DNA of 64,000 nucleotides from Microglena sp. YARC (GCA_022414725.1 CM039463.1:23863042-23927041), one strand, 5' to 3'. Counted from the first letter of the stretch, positions 45,041-55,452 are shown. The notes: generated by a model from the letters alone, not told the origin. Translations and numbers: made by a program.

Positions 45041-45351
45041 CTGGGGGGTAGGATGGGCATTTATAACATTCGCAAGACTCCGGCAGGTACTCCTCGTTCC
45101 AAGTAGGAAAGGCTCCGCCACATCACATCTAATCCTTCCAGTCTGTTCCAGTCTAGGATTAGTGCAGGGAGACACTGGGGAGACCCACCCTTCACGGCGA
45201 AAATCCTTATACCCTCCCCCCCCCCCCCCCCCCCATTCCACCCACCCCACCCACCCCACCCCACACACACACGCCCACACACCCCAATAAGGTACCTTAG
45301 GTCCACCCTAGCTAGGTACCCACCAGCAATAAAGGCTAGTACCTGGGTGTC

Positions 45352-45585
45352 GTATCAAGATACCAGAATCTTTTCTTTTCAGCAACAAGCAGCAGCTTCT
45401 AGGCAGCTCTCCTGAGCCAGCCACTGGGCTAAGCCCCAAGATTTCGACAGTTCTGGACAGCAGATTCTGTCAGCTTTCCCAGGCACTAGGTTGCATTATC
45501 TTTGGCTAAATAGCCAGTCAGAGAAGCTGCCTAGGAGCTGCCGCTTATAGCTGAAAAGAAGAACACTGGATTCTGGTGATATATT
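45352..45585. mobile_element. Palindromic element M3, copy 2
   Basis: Left end ATACCAGAATCTTTTCTTTT plus CAGCAGCTTCTAGGCAGCTC. Right end CAGAGAAGCTGCCTAGGAGC plus GCTGAAAAGAAG and GGATTCTGGT. The two ends are inverted repeats of about 70 bp with small gaps. Confidence 0.7.
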
Positions 45586-45611
45586 CGGTCAACTGTGTAG
45601 CAGTCCTGCCA

Positions 45612-45695
45612 TAAATAAATAGTACGCCTTATTCCGAGGCGTGAGGTTGAGGGGGGGCAGCCCGTTGGCTTGCACTGGGGCCAACCATCCAGCCA
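45612..45695. repeat. Dispersed repeat R4
   Basis: AATAGTACGCCTTATTCCGA, GGCGTGAGGTTGAGG and CACTGGGGCCAACC are shared with 59,265-59,345 and, reversed, 58,690-58,740. Confidence 0.7.
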
Positions 45696-45699
45696 CGTA

Positions 45700-46195
45700 A
45701 ATACCGGTGGTACTCGTTTCTTAGGAGAAACATTTACCATATTTTGTTATACTCATTACTTAAAAAATATATCAGATGCTTCAGGGAGACAGGGACCCCT
45801 CTGGCATAGCTTACTAATTGTATTTAAGGGTTATTGGGGTGGAGGTAGACTGCTAGACCTCTCTTTCAGCACGATCACGATAAATTTAGAACCCAAGGTC
45901 TGATGTGCCATAACCCCTCGTATGCATACTTTTTGAAAAGTTCTGGTCTTGCACATCATTTTGTTGAGAGAGTTGTGGATATGACTACTACCCTTCATCC
46001 ACTTAAGAACCACCACTAACTGTTATTAAAATGGTGTTAACGAAGCAACAGTTGCAAAATATCAGAATTTAGTTTCCAACTCCTCTATTTCACGATTTAT
46101 TTGTGGAATTGTGGAATGTACTACCACCCTTAATTGTTGTGGAATGGTGGGGAGTCGTGGAAGTTGTGGGATTTACGACTATCTCTTATTTCTGT
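45700..46195. other. Intergenic or intronic stretch without a supported feature
   Basis: AT-rich sequence. No splice-bounded open exon or known repeat was found before the acceptor at 46,198. Confidence 0.5.
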
Positions 46196-46199
46196 TCAG

Positions 46200-46245
46200 G
46201 TGCCCTGGGCTATCGAGGCATATCGATGCATGAGCCCCCATGCAG
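46200..46245 (+). CDS. Short internal exon (46 nt), unidentified
   Basis: A good acceptor (CTCTTATTTCTGTTCAG) precedes 46 nt that are open in two frames (VPWAIEAYRCMSPHA or ALGYRGISMHEPPC), followed by the donor GCAG|GTGGTGA. The donor region is then repeated nine times. It could belong to the four-helix protein gene upstream or to a separate gene. Confidence 0.35.
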
Positions 46246-46498
46246 GTGGTGACCCATGCCTGAGCCCCCATGCAGGTGGTGACCCATGCATGAGCCCCCA
46301 TGCAGGTGGTGACCCATGTTTGAGCCCCTATGCAGGTGGTGACCCATGCATGAGCCCCCATGCAGGTGGTGACCCATGTTTGAGCCCCTATGCAGTTGGT
46401 GACCCATGCATGAGCCCCCATGCAGGTGGTGACCCATGCATGAGCCCCCATGCAGGTGGTGACCCATGCATGAGCCCCCATGCAGGTGGTGACCCATA
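46231..46498 (+). repeat. 30-bp tandem array of an exon end plus donor
   Basis: Nine copies of TGAGCCCCCATGCAG|GTGGT and a 10-bp remainder, at exactly 30 bp. Each retains a GT after CAG except where the unit is mutated (GCAGTTGG at about 46,392). Open frames with a 10-residue period on both strands are by-products. Confidence 0.92.
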
Positions 46499-46551
46499 AT
46501 ATTTGACTTTTATTTAATTCCAGGGGTGGCATCAGTGTATTTATATTGCCT

Positions 46552-46645
46552 TTCTTTTCTGAGGATTTGTTGAAAGACCCTTCCCGGATGTTGTGGAGCG
46601 GGCTTGTCTTGGGCCAACAATGGCCTGTTGATGACAATATAATGT
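46552..46645. repeat. Dispersed repeat R1
   Basis: TTCTGAGGATTTGTTG, CCCGGATGTTGTGGAGCGGG and CTTGGGCCAACAATGGCC. A ~100-bp TTCATG-rich duplication follows at 46,680-46,920. Confidence 0.75.
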
Positions 46646-46971
46646 TATGAATTCACCTTCTTGCTATATATCTGCTATGCTGGAGGCATGTTCCCGTGGC
46701 GTATCAGTGTTCATTCATGTTCATGTGTTCATGTTCATCCACCTCCTTGCTGTGTGGCTCCTTTGTAATGCACAGGTTCTTTCTCAAGCAAGGAGGCATG
46801 TTCTCGTGGTGTTTCAGTGTTCATTTATGATCAAGTGCTTGTGTCCATGTGGTTCACTCATGTTAATGTTCGTTCACCTACCTCCCATGTGACTGCTTTG
46901 TTCCTCACTGTTTCTTTCCCAAGCAGCACTTGTTATGCCGGTACTAAATTCCCGCTGTAGCACGAAATCAG

Positions 46972-47102
46972 GGCCCCTGTCGGTAAAACTATTTTTTGGG
47001 GCTCAGTTCAGCAGTGCTGTTTCGTTTTAGCCCCTCCTGCCACGGTTGGGCAAGTCCCTTCAGCCTATTTAGCCTACCCCTGGACTTTAACAACATGCAT
47101 AC
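46972..47102. repeat. Dispersed repeat R2
   Basis: CCCCTGTCGGTAAAACTATT, GGGGCTCAGTTCAGCA, CCTGCCACGGTTGGGCAAGT and CCTACCCCTGGACTTTAACA. Confidence 0.75.
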
Positions 47103-47620
47103 AGCACATACTAGTAGGGAACGGAAATTAATACTACGGTACAGGGTACTTCAAAGCGCGCGCTTTTGCGTGCTGGCGCGCTGCCTTTTCGAGCCCCACT
47201 GTGCAGTTTTTTCACCTCCCTGTGGGCGCAGCGCGCAGTTTTTGCGCTTTTTGCACTAACAAGCGCTGACCAATTTGACGCTTGAGCGCTTTAAGCGCTT
47301 ACCAATCTGGCAAGAAGTAGTACCATGCTACGGTATCAAGTAAATATCGTACAATTCAAAGCTTGGCAACCCTAATTACCGTATATCAAGTGCTGAACCC
47401 GCCCTATTGAGCCCTATTGATGTGTTCGCGTTTACATTTTTTCCTGGTAAATTTATTTTTACTGCAGAAGACGGCGAGCAGCCAAATTGCAGGCTGAAGG
47501 TAACGATAAGGCCTGGTGGGGCGTGGTGTTAAGGGAGCCCGTCGTACGCGGGTGGGGAGAGGTCTTCTACCTCAACTGGACAAGCTACCATCGCGGTTGA
47601 CGACGACCTGCAACGCCAAG

Positions 47621-47698
47621 AGCGACCGAAGGGGGAGTCGAACCCCCGGCTCTTCATTCTTTAGCAACCTGGTCTACCACTAGACCATAGTAATCGCT
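47621..47698 (-). tRNA. tRNA-like sequence, probably degenerate
   Basis: On the minus strand: a 7-bp acceptor pairing (AGCGATT with GGTCGCT, two G-U), a D-arm GGTC-TAGTGGTA-GACC, and a T-arm GGGGG-TTCGACT-CCCCC. The A box TGGTCTAGTGG and B box GGTTCGACTCC are intact. The anticodon stem does not pair, and three extra nucleotides separate the T stem from the acceptor strand. It is more likely a pseudo-tRNA or SINE head than a working tRNA; no amino acid is assigned. Confidence 0.4.
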
Positions 47699-47769
47699 AA
47701 AGAGGCTAGGCTGAAGGTATGTAAACAAGTCAAGTGCTGCACCAGTCCTAGTGAGCCGACCTCACGCTA

Positions 47770-49441
47770 ATGCCCCCTCATATGGCCTCTCAACCCCCAG
47801 CGTTAGGATTTCTCCATGCTTGTAGGGACACAACCCGCTTCCAAACCTCAGCCTGTGGCCAAGGCCTCCCCCATGGTCCTCTCCGCCGCATGGCGCTTGG
47901 AATAGCCGCCCTCTCCACTGCTGATGGGCCATTACGGGATGTCTCACATTGCCCACTAGAACTGGGTCCTTGGTGTCTTGCATCACCGCTGTGGGGTAAC
48001 CCCCTTTTGCCAGCCCCACCCCCACCGCCCCAAGATGCTACTCATAATGCCCCTTTGAATGGTATCCTAGGCACTTTTCTAGATGATGTGTTCTATCCTT
48101 TGATGCAAATTCCTTCCCTAGTCTGTGTCTCGGATGCCGTCCGCATCTCAGCCTCCCTCTCTGCCGCCCTTAGGGTGTGCTCCCGACTTGCATGGACTGG
48201 TGATGTTCGGCGGAACTTCTGCCGCCGCCACGTTTGGCAGCATGAAGTTACCCGCACTGGACTCATGCACATGCTCTTACCATGTCTACGTTTGTAGAGG
48301 ACCCCTCCATGTGCAGGGGCTGCTGAGCTCTTTGCTTGATAGCATCCCCCAAAATTGGCGGTCACCTCCTCCTCCTCCCCCCTCACCCCCTCCTCCTCAT
48401 CCCTCCAACCTAACACATGCCCAGCCTGATATCCCGGCCGCTATCAGTGGGCAGTTGCCTTCTCCTCCCCCCCCCCCCCCCCATGTATCCCTCTTGCACC
48501 TCCTCAGCCCACGGCTAGGATGGGTCCTCCCCCGCTCGCCCGCCACCCCTCCCCACTCCACAGGGTTCCCTGTCACTCTAACCAAACCCAAGGTTAAGCA
48601 TGGCACCGCCTTGCAGAGTGTAGCAACAAAGGGCCTCCAATCTGAGGCACTGGCTACGTACGTGAGCCTTGCCTTGGGTCCACCTTACTGCCCACGGTAT
48701 CTCTCTGCCCGGACACGGGCGTTTGCTAGGCTGCTTCCTTCACTCTGGTCCCTTCCTTGGGAAAACAGCCAAAAGGACATTTTGTGGCGCCTTATGGCCG
48801 ATGGCGTTCCAGGGGCCTCCTCCCGGGTACAGTTCCGCTGCCCGTGTTGCCCTGATGTGCCTTCTGACTGCGACCCCCGCCTCCACTGCTTTTGGACGTG
48901 CCCCGTTGCTTTAGCGGTCCGTGAGGCTCTCCAGGTTCCCTTGGCCACCCTTTCTGCCTGCCCCATCCAGAGAGCTAGCCTCTGGGTGTGCAACCCCCGC
49001 CCCTCCTCAGCCATGGATACCGATGTGTGGGGAATTGTTTGCCTTGCGGCCCTGTCAGCTATGGATCATGGCCGCCGGCAATTGTGGAGGTTGGCCTCCT
49101 CTGTCCGTGGTGAGGCCACTTCCGGCCCTCGCCAGGCCACTCTGTATGAGTTATGGGGCCTTCCACCTCCTCAGGTGCCAGCTGTTGGCCCCCTCTCAGA
49201 GCGGGCTGGAGCACTTGCTGTGGCTGATTTCTGGGCTCGCATTGCTGATTTTGTCGCTACAGAAGAGCCCCCTCCTGAGTGGGAGGACACGGTGGGAGAT
49301 GATCACCCCTCAGCCACGGTGGGTCCCGTGTTAACATGGGAGTTCCCAACCCTCCACATATGTCAGTGGCGGATCCTCCGATGGCCCAGGACCATCCCCC
49401 CGACCATTTGCTTCTCTCCCAGAATGAGCTTCTTCCCCTAA
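47770..49441 (+). pseudogene. LINE-type ORF, C-terminal part, frameshifted
   Basis: Two overlapping frames (47,770-48,297 and 48,125-49,441) probably form one reading frame broken by an indel near 48,200-48,300. The second contains a C-x2-C...H-x4-C cluster (CPCC at residues 239-242, HCFWTC at 254-259 of the 438-codon frame), preceded by KDILWRLMADGVPG. This arrangement is typical of the zinc-binding segment after reverse transcriptase in non-LTR elements. The rest is GC-rich, with Pro-rich linkers at about 48,365-48,415 and 48,460-48,482. The reverse transcriptase and endonuclease domains are absent, so this is a 5'-truncated remnant. Confidence 0.55.
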
Positions 49442-49734
49442 TCCTCCCTGACAGCCTGGATAACTAGCTTGGATTTGCTCTTGTTTCTGGCGGTGTAGGT
49501 GATGGGGGGTAGCTTCTGTTTTCACTTCTCGAGTCTCCGTTTGACTCTTGACCTGTTTGGCTGCTCTCCTGTGCCCTCTCTCCGTCCTTTAGCTTGATGG
49601 TTTCTTGACAGATAGGCTATGGACTCTCTTAGCTTTTCCGCGCTGGTCTTGGTCTTTCGCTTTTCCTCACGCTTTTTATCGTGTTAGTAGTTATGCTTAG
49701 GTTGTTAAGTGTCCTTTCTTAGCTGTGCTTTTCC

Positions 49735-50215
49735 TTTTTTTTTTTTTTTTTTTTTTTTAGTTGTGAAAGGATTTTCACCCCAGGAGGTGGGTCTCCCGAC
49801 ACAAACCAGCGACACGGAGGATTCAGTTCGAATGGTGGTGCCACTCCTACAATATGCAAAGTAGGCGCACTTAGGATACCAACCCACGACCAAACGAACA
49901 TTCACCACTACCCCTGTTGACCGCGGCAGACAAGCTCCCTGCCATGGTCGTTAGAGGCGGAATCAAGGAGACATAACTAGATAACCACCCGAGGCCAGAA
50001 ATCCGACAGTACTTCCCTACAAGGTTTGCTTAGGGCCAGGACGCCAAAATACTGAGGAATCGAACCTCACCACCCCCTTCCTACTCTCGCAAGTAGGTTC
50101 GATACAGCAAGGGTACTGTAGATCACAAGGGATGTAGAACACACCACGTTTGTAACTCAGCCTGCGTGTCCTGCGATCTAACGCCGCCCCCTAACCGCTA
50201 AGGTAAACCTCGGCA
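49735..50215 (-). mobile_element. SINE-like element with A tail
   Basis: Read on the minus strand, it starts near 50,205 with a TTAGCGGTTAGGG A-box-like motif. A B-box match GGTTCGATTCC lies near 50,060. A body shared with 56,758-56,910 and 57,838-57,912 (GGGAGACCCACCTCC, CCTTTCACAA) follows, ending in about 22 A (T tract at 49,736-49,758). The A-to-B spacing is too long for a plain tRNA head, so the classification is tentative. Confidence 0.4.
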
Positions 50216-50261
50216 AGATAGGAAAAGAGCAATCTCCCGTGGAACTGTGGTCTGGGCGATT

Positions 50262-50600
50262 TTCACGCCCAGACCGGTCTATCTAGGCGAATTTCACGCC
50301 CAGACCAGGGTGGTGGTGGTGGTATGGGGGTGAGGTGTGTGTTGTGGAGGTATGGGTGGGTGGTAAGTTGTAAGGAGGGGTGTGTTGTGGTGGTAGGGGG
50401 GAGAGTGTGCGGTTTTGAGTGTGGTGGCCGATGGTGAGTGTGGGTTAGGTGGTGAAGAGGGAAGGTGTGAGTGTGTGTGTTTGGAGGGGGTGATTTACTG
50501 GCCCAGACCGGTCTAGGCGACTTGCACGCCCTAGCCAATGTTGTGGTGGTGGGGTGGGGGTGAGGGGTGCAATGTGAAGGTTGGTGGTGGTTTGTAGAAA
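50262..50600. repeat. GT-rich tract between ACGCCCAGACCGGTCTAGGC motifs
   Basis: Motif copies at about 50,262, 50,283 and 50,505 flank GGTGGTGG/GTGTGT low-complexity sequence. No gene. Confidence 0.7.
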
Positions 50601-50993
50601 GATCCTTGTGGCGTTTTGGCTGACGGCTTGGCCTTGTGTTTGCCTTTAGATAGGGAGTGTTAAGGCCGCCTTTTTAGAGCTCTATGCCTCTCTCCTTGTT
50701 TGTTTGGTGATTTTCCTGTGCCTTTTGTCCTTCACGTCTTCTGGTAGAATCTCGCTTTTTAGGCCTCGGCAACTCTCAGCCCTTCTACTATATACACTTA
50801 ATTCGCTAGTTTCTCTTGGTAGTTCGCATTGCTTGTTGTCAAGCCTTTTATTTGCTCTTTCGTACGCTTTTTTTGAGGTCACCTCCTAGACCAGGTTCTG
50901 AGGGGTATGTTGCCCAAACCCCCACTGTTATAAAACTGTCCAGCTGCCTCGGCGCTGTTCGGTCTCGGCATTGATTTTTGCTGAGTATGTAAC

Positions 50994-51221
50994 TGTTATT
51001 GACTGATTTATATATCAGTCTCTGAGTCGGCATAATGCACACCGGTACCTTTCCCTCCTGGTACCGTGTTGCCTGCCGCCAGGCCTCAGACTAGCTGTGG
51101 CCTGCACGTGACTGCAGTACCCTGCAGTACACATCTCTATTCTATATGATTGCGCCTGTTGCGCTTAATAGTATCTTCTCCTCTATCGAGCCTATGCCGT
51201 TGTAACAATCTTACATTAACA
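50994..51221 (+). repeat. 5' LTR
   Basis: 228 bp, inverted end dinucleotides TG and CA. Differs from the 3' LTR by CCTCCTGG/CCTCATGG, TTCTATATG/TTATATATG and ATTAACA/ATTTACA. Confidence 0.93.
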
Positions 51222-51236
51222 GGTTATGTGCGCCAT
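51222..51236 (+). promoter_or_regulatory. Primer binding site, half-tRNA type
   Basis: GGTTATGTGCGCC starts immediately after the LTR. It resembles the copia-class site that pairs with the anticodon region of initiator methionine tRNA (GGTTATGGGCCC type) rather than with a tRNA 3' end. Confidence 0.65.
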
Positions 51237-51727
51237 CTTTAGACGCTAACGAAGAACAGCCGCTGATTTCCGCATTCGGATTCAGTTCCCCTCTGACTTG
51301 TCGAAGGCCCGAGTTTTAACTAAGCACCTGGACTCCCTGTGCGGATCCTACTTCCCGCTGCTCCGCCTGCCGCTTCCTACCAAGAATCCTTGGATCTGCC
51401 ACTGCGTCCTACGACTGGAGCAAGCAAGAGCGACCACAAGTCACCGAAATATATGAAGTGAGTATAGGACGACGCCCTCACCGAGACCCACACAGTGCTG
51501 TATTGATCTCAGACGATCAATTTGTCTACGCCTCCAGCTTAAGAGAAGCTTCTGTCGTCGAACATTGCCGCTTGGCAACGTTCATCCACCGGTAATCCGC
51601 TGGATCCCTTTGGATCGCCGATTCCCACACACACTCCATCCCCTCTTCCCCTGCCCCGCCCTCGTAACTCCCCCTATCCCAACACTCCGACCTACAACGC
51701 CAAGACTCCTACACAGAAGACCTCACC

Positions 51728-54700
51728 ATGCAACCTCCCCGTATATTCACCGGCAACAACCACTACACCTGGCGCTGCGCCAGGCAGAATATACTCCTCG
51801 CCCTCAAATCAGATAGGGACACCATTGCCGTTGCTTTCGACTGCCAACAAGCGGTGGTCGCTGGCGAGCCTGCTGACTCTGATGGTTACCCTGCTGATGA
51901 CATTACTTACCCTCCTGTTGCGGCTGCTGACCCGGCTGTTCCGGCTGCCCCTAGGATTGGTGTCCCCAACAGGATCTCCACCTGGAAGAACAACAAGGCC
52001 TTTAAGATCATCATAGATCATGTATCAGATCCCATCCAGCAGGCCATTCATCATGCTAACACAGATATGGCCACTAGAGCCTTCAGGTTTCTAGATGCCC
52101 TGTACTCTGAGGAAGGCAGCAGGCTAGAGCATACCACCCTGACTGCCATAATAATGGGATTACGTATGACCTCTACTGAATCCCTGCAGACTTACCTCTC
52201 TAGGGCAGCTGATCTGTACTCCCAGATTCCCAAGATACAAGGCACCCACATCATCTCTACCAGCACCTTCCTGAACCTCATTGTCAGGGGACTGAACTCC
52301 CGCCCTGAATATGATGGTTACATCAATCAGTTCAACCCCACTGCTGTCACCACCTTTTCTATGCTCCAAAGTTCCCTCTTCAACTGGTGTTTAGTGAAGC
52401 AAGTTGACCATGCACCATCCCCTGAAGAGGCTGAGATGGCAGCTGCAGCTTACAGGGCCAGGAAGCCCTTCAACAGCAAGCACCTCCCATTCAGAGACAG
52501 GACCATCTCCTACAAGAAGATGACCTGCTGGAACTGTGGGGGAATAGGCCATAGCTCCAGAGACTGCACCAGTGAGGACACTGATCTGGCTTTCAGACCA
52601 GCTGACTCAGATGAAGCTGACCATGGATCTAAGTCACCTCCCAAGAACAGATCAGGAGATGACAAGGATCCTGATGACAAGAAGACTCCCAAGAAGACCA
52701 GTCCAGACAGGAGGCGTCTAAGAAGATACCCAAGCAGGGGACGCCATGCCCATGTTGCTGATGGTGATCAGTCCACCTCCAACTCTGACAGTGAGGGTGA
52801 AGACCACAACTTCCTGTCCCTGGCACTGGATGAGGACAACCTCCAGCCCATGAGATTTGCTACACCAACCAGAGGCAAGTCTGTTTCATTTGCCTTGACA
52901 CCTGACCCCCTGGCTAATACAGCATTCTTTGGACAAATAAGTGCTGATGATAAATGCACTATAGAGGATGGAGAAGTTTTCCAGGCAGCACTGCAGACAG
53001 AATGGATCATAGATACTGCAGCACACTCTCATGCAACAAGTAACATCTCCCATCTGCATGACATTCAGGACCTCCAACAGCCTATTAGGCTGCAGCTGGC
53101 AGATCAAGACTCTCCACCTATCTTCTGCAAGCAGATAGGGAAGGCCAAGATCAAGGGCCATGGCAGGACTCTGATCATCCTGAACAATGTACTTCTTGCT
53201 GACTGCAACATGCCCAACATCATTAGCATTTATGCAGCCACCAGCCTGTGCCCAGACCTCCAAGTTCACCTGTCCAAGACTCAAGCCACACTCTCCATCC
53301 CAAGACCATCTGGTACCAAACTGCTCCTCTCATGCCCCAAAAGGCATGGGCTCTACCTTACCCAAACTTCACCAGCCCCTGCCAGTAATCCCTCTATCCC
53401 TGTGGATCCTACCATTGCCTACATCATGATGGTTACCAAGCCTCCATCAACTCACACTGACTCTGAGACAGGGCAGTACCCACCCACTCATGAGACCTCC
53501 CCCAGTAGAGCTGATCAAGACCTCCAGGACTTCCCCTCTACTTCTGCTCCATCTGCACCCCACACTGATTCTGAGATAGGGCAGTACCCACCCACTCATG
53601 TGGAGGCAGATCAAGACCTCCAGGACTTCCCCTCTACTTCTGACCCATCTGCACCCCACACTGATTCTGAGATAGGGCAGTACCCACCCACTCATGTGGA
53701 GGCAGATCAAGACCTCCAGGACTTCCCCTCTACTTCTGACCCATCTGCACCCCACACTGATTCTGAGATAGGGCAGTACCCACCCACTCATGTGGAGGCA
53801 GACCAAGACCTCCAGGACCATCCTCCCCCCCTCTGCCAGTACCATTCCCCTTTCACTGCAGACAATCTGGAAGACTCTATTGATGATACTGACAGTGATG
53901 ATATGCCAGAGCTCATCCATCCAGACGTACACAAGCCCCAGGATGACCCTGGACTAGGAGTAGATGACCCTCCTGAAACCACTCCAGACCTCCAACAACA
54001 ACAGCTGGACAACCTGGGCCTGCAACGAGCCAGAGCAGAGATGGAACTCCTCAGTGACCAGATCAGGACCAACTATGAGGAATATGATGGCCCCATAGAT
54101 GGGGACAGCCCACTCAAGCCATCTGATCTAGACACAGCAACTACCTGGGACCAATGGATACTGGTCAACAGGTCACCAGACATTGGACTACCACTGGGAG
54201 AAGTTAATCAGAATGTCAACAACATCCACTTCTCCAACAACTCCAGCCTTAGTCTCACACGTTTTGGATGCACCCTACACCACCTGAACAGCAGGCCTGC
54301 TTCACCAGCTTTCAACATCAAGCCCAGGCCTCCACTGTCCAAGCTCATCACAGCATTTACCAGCAAGTTCCCTACCCTGCTAACTTCTGAAAGAGAACAG
54401 TTCCCGCACAGGTCAATGCACAAGGAGCCATCTGATGCCTGCAGTCCTATCATCAAGCACAACAGCAGACTCCAGCAAATGGTGCAAGCCTACCCCACTG
54501 TTTCTACCACAGCCAGACCCACTCTACAGTGGGCCATTTGTCTCCAAGCTGCCATGGTCGATGCACATGCTCACACACTCTCATTCAGACCTAAGATGAT
54601 CATGGACCCCAGGAGCTGTGCACATCCTGGAGGCAAAGTGCTACGTGTCAACCACCTCAGCATGAACTGGAGCCCCATGGACTTCACATTTATCAACATT

Positions 54701-54802
54701 CTTACCCCCCCCAGCCTAGCTCCCAAGTCATTTGACCAGTTCCTTGACCAGGTCTGCCAGCAACTTGACCTTGATGGCTTCCCCAGCAAGCCAGGCACTT
54801 AA
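51728..54802 (+). CDS. Gag-protease-like polyprotein of the copia-type element
   Basis: 1,024 residues. The N-terminus (FTGNNHYTWRCARQNILLAL) matches the usual start of copia-class Gag. The capsid-like region continues to about residue 260. A CCHC zinc knuckle follows at C267, C270, H275 and C280, then a basic/acidic region. A protease-like core W-I-I-D429-T-A-A-H-S-H follows, where most relatives have D-S/T-G. About residues 576-700 hold four tandem copies of a ~32-residue repeat (HTDSEIGQYPPTHVEADQDL; 96-bp DNA period). The C-terminal ~300 residues match no integrase or reverse transcriptase motif I can see and end LDLDGFPSKPGT. The start ATG lies in a suitable context (CACCATGC), 506 nt after the LTR. 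Confidence 0.85.
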   Translation: MQPPRIFTGNNHYTWRCARQNILLALKSDRDTIAVAFDCQQAVVAGEPADSDGYPADDITYPPVAAADPAVPAAPRIGVPNRISTWKNNKAFKIIIDHVSDPIQQAIHHANTDMATRAFRFLDALYSEEGSRLEHTTLTAIIMGLRMTSTESLQTYLSRAADLYSQIPKIQGTHIISTSTFLNLIVRGLNSRPEYDGYINQFNPTAVTTFSMLQSSLFNWCLVKQVDHAPSPEEAEMAAAAYRARKPFNSKHLPFRDRTISYKKMTCWNCGGIGHSSRDCTSEDTDLAFRPADSDEADHGSKSPPKNRSGDDKDPDDKKTPKKTSPDRRRLRRYPSRGRHAHVADGDQSTSNSDSEGEDHNFLSLALDEDNLQPMRFATPTRGKSVSFALTPDPLANTAFFGQISADDKCTIEDGEVFQAALQTEWIIDTAAHSHATSNISHLHDIQDLQQPIRLQLADQDSPPIFCKQIGKAKIKGHGRTLIILNNVLLADCNMPNIISIYAATSLCPDLQVHLSKTQATLSIPRPSGTKLLLSCPKRHGLYLTQTSPAPASNPSIPVDPTIAYIMMVTKPPSTHTDSETGQYPPTHETSPSRADQDLQDFPSTSAPSAPHTDSEIGQYPPTHVEADQDLQDFPSTSDPSAPHTDSEIGQYPPTHVEADQDLQDFPSTSDPSAPHTDSEIGQYPPTHVEADQDLQDHPPPLCQYHSPFTADNLEDSIDDTDSDDMPELIHPDVHKPQDDPGLGVDDPPETTPDLQQQQLDNLGLQRARAEMELLSDQIRTNYEEYDGPIDGDSPLKPSDLDTATTWDQWILVNRSPDIGLPLGEVNQNVNNIHFSNNSSLSLTRFGCTLHHLNSRPASPAFNIKPRPPLSKLITAFTSKFPTLLTSEREQFPHRSMHKEPSDACSPIIKHNSRLQQMVQAYPTVSTTARPTLQWAICLQAAMVDAHAHTLSFRPKMIMDPRSCAHPGGKVLRVNHLSMNWSPMDFTFINILTPPSLAPKSFDQFLDQVCQQLDLDGFPSKPGT
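53453..53815 (+). repeat. 96-bp in-frame tandem repeat within the ORF
   Basis: Starts at 53,561, 53,657 and 53,753 (96 bp apart) with an earlier 108-bp variant at 53,453. Near-identical copies indicate recent expansion. Confidence 0.93.
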
Positions 54803-55452
54803 TTCAGTTTCCAACATTGCTCTTCATCTTTTGGATAGACTTGAACACTCTATAATTTTTTAAGATTACCTGCCTCATGTACTGTACTGCCTCATGTACT
54901 TCCACAGGCAGCACCCCTTCTGAATTTTATAATTTTTATAGTCTCTCCTTGATGTCTTTGCATTAATTTAGGGCCTACCTAATGTAGCTCACCCAAATTA
55001 TGGGGGGACTAGTCCAGACATCATGTCTAAATGACAAATCCTCTAGTCTCGAATCATGCAACTTCTCGTAGCCAAGGATATCTTCACAAGCCTTCACCAA
55101 GCCTGGACTTTCCTTCCCCAGCTTCCCATAGCAGCCTATCTGCTCTAGCCTGCAGCCTACCTGCAGCTTCCTTACACCTTCTCAGCAGCCTCTCTGCTAC
55201 CTAGCCTGCAGCTTACCTGCAGTTTCCTTGCACCTTCTCAGCAGCCTTTCTGCTACTTAGCCTGCAGCCTACCTGCAGTGCCACTTACATAGCCAGCTAC
55301 CCCAGAAGACTGACATTTCTTTGAAGACCCCTGCTGAAGTGATTTCTCCCTTTCAGCTACTAGAAATTATCGAAGTCTCCCTAGTTTTAATATTTTAAAT
55401 TTCTTATGCCCCTCAGTTAATTCCAGGAATTCTTGAGCTCAAGAATACCTTG
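54803..55452 (+). other. Long 3' untranslated interior of the copia-type element
   Basis: No ORF. Holds a ~63-bp tandem repeat at 55,120-55,285 (CAGCCTACCTGCAG, CCTTCTCAGCAGCC). Confidence 0.8.

Noticed and set aside
43571..45280. Minus-strand proteins over the 54-bp minisatellite
   Set aside because: The unit is divisible by three, so several frames are open; the plus strand has the splice signals and helices.
46134..46637. Proteins made of a 10-residue repeat on both strands
   Set aside because: By-product of the 30-bp donor array.
53447..54798. Minus-strand frames opposite the copia-type ORF
   Set aside because: Antisense shadows of the 1,024-codon Gag frame.
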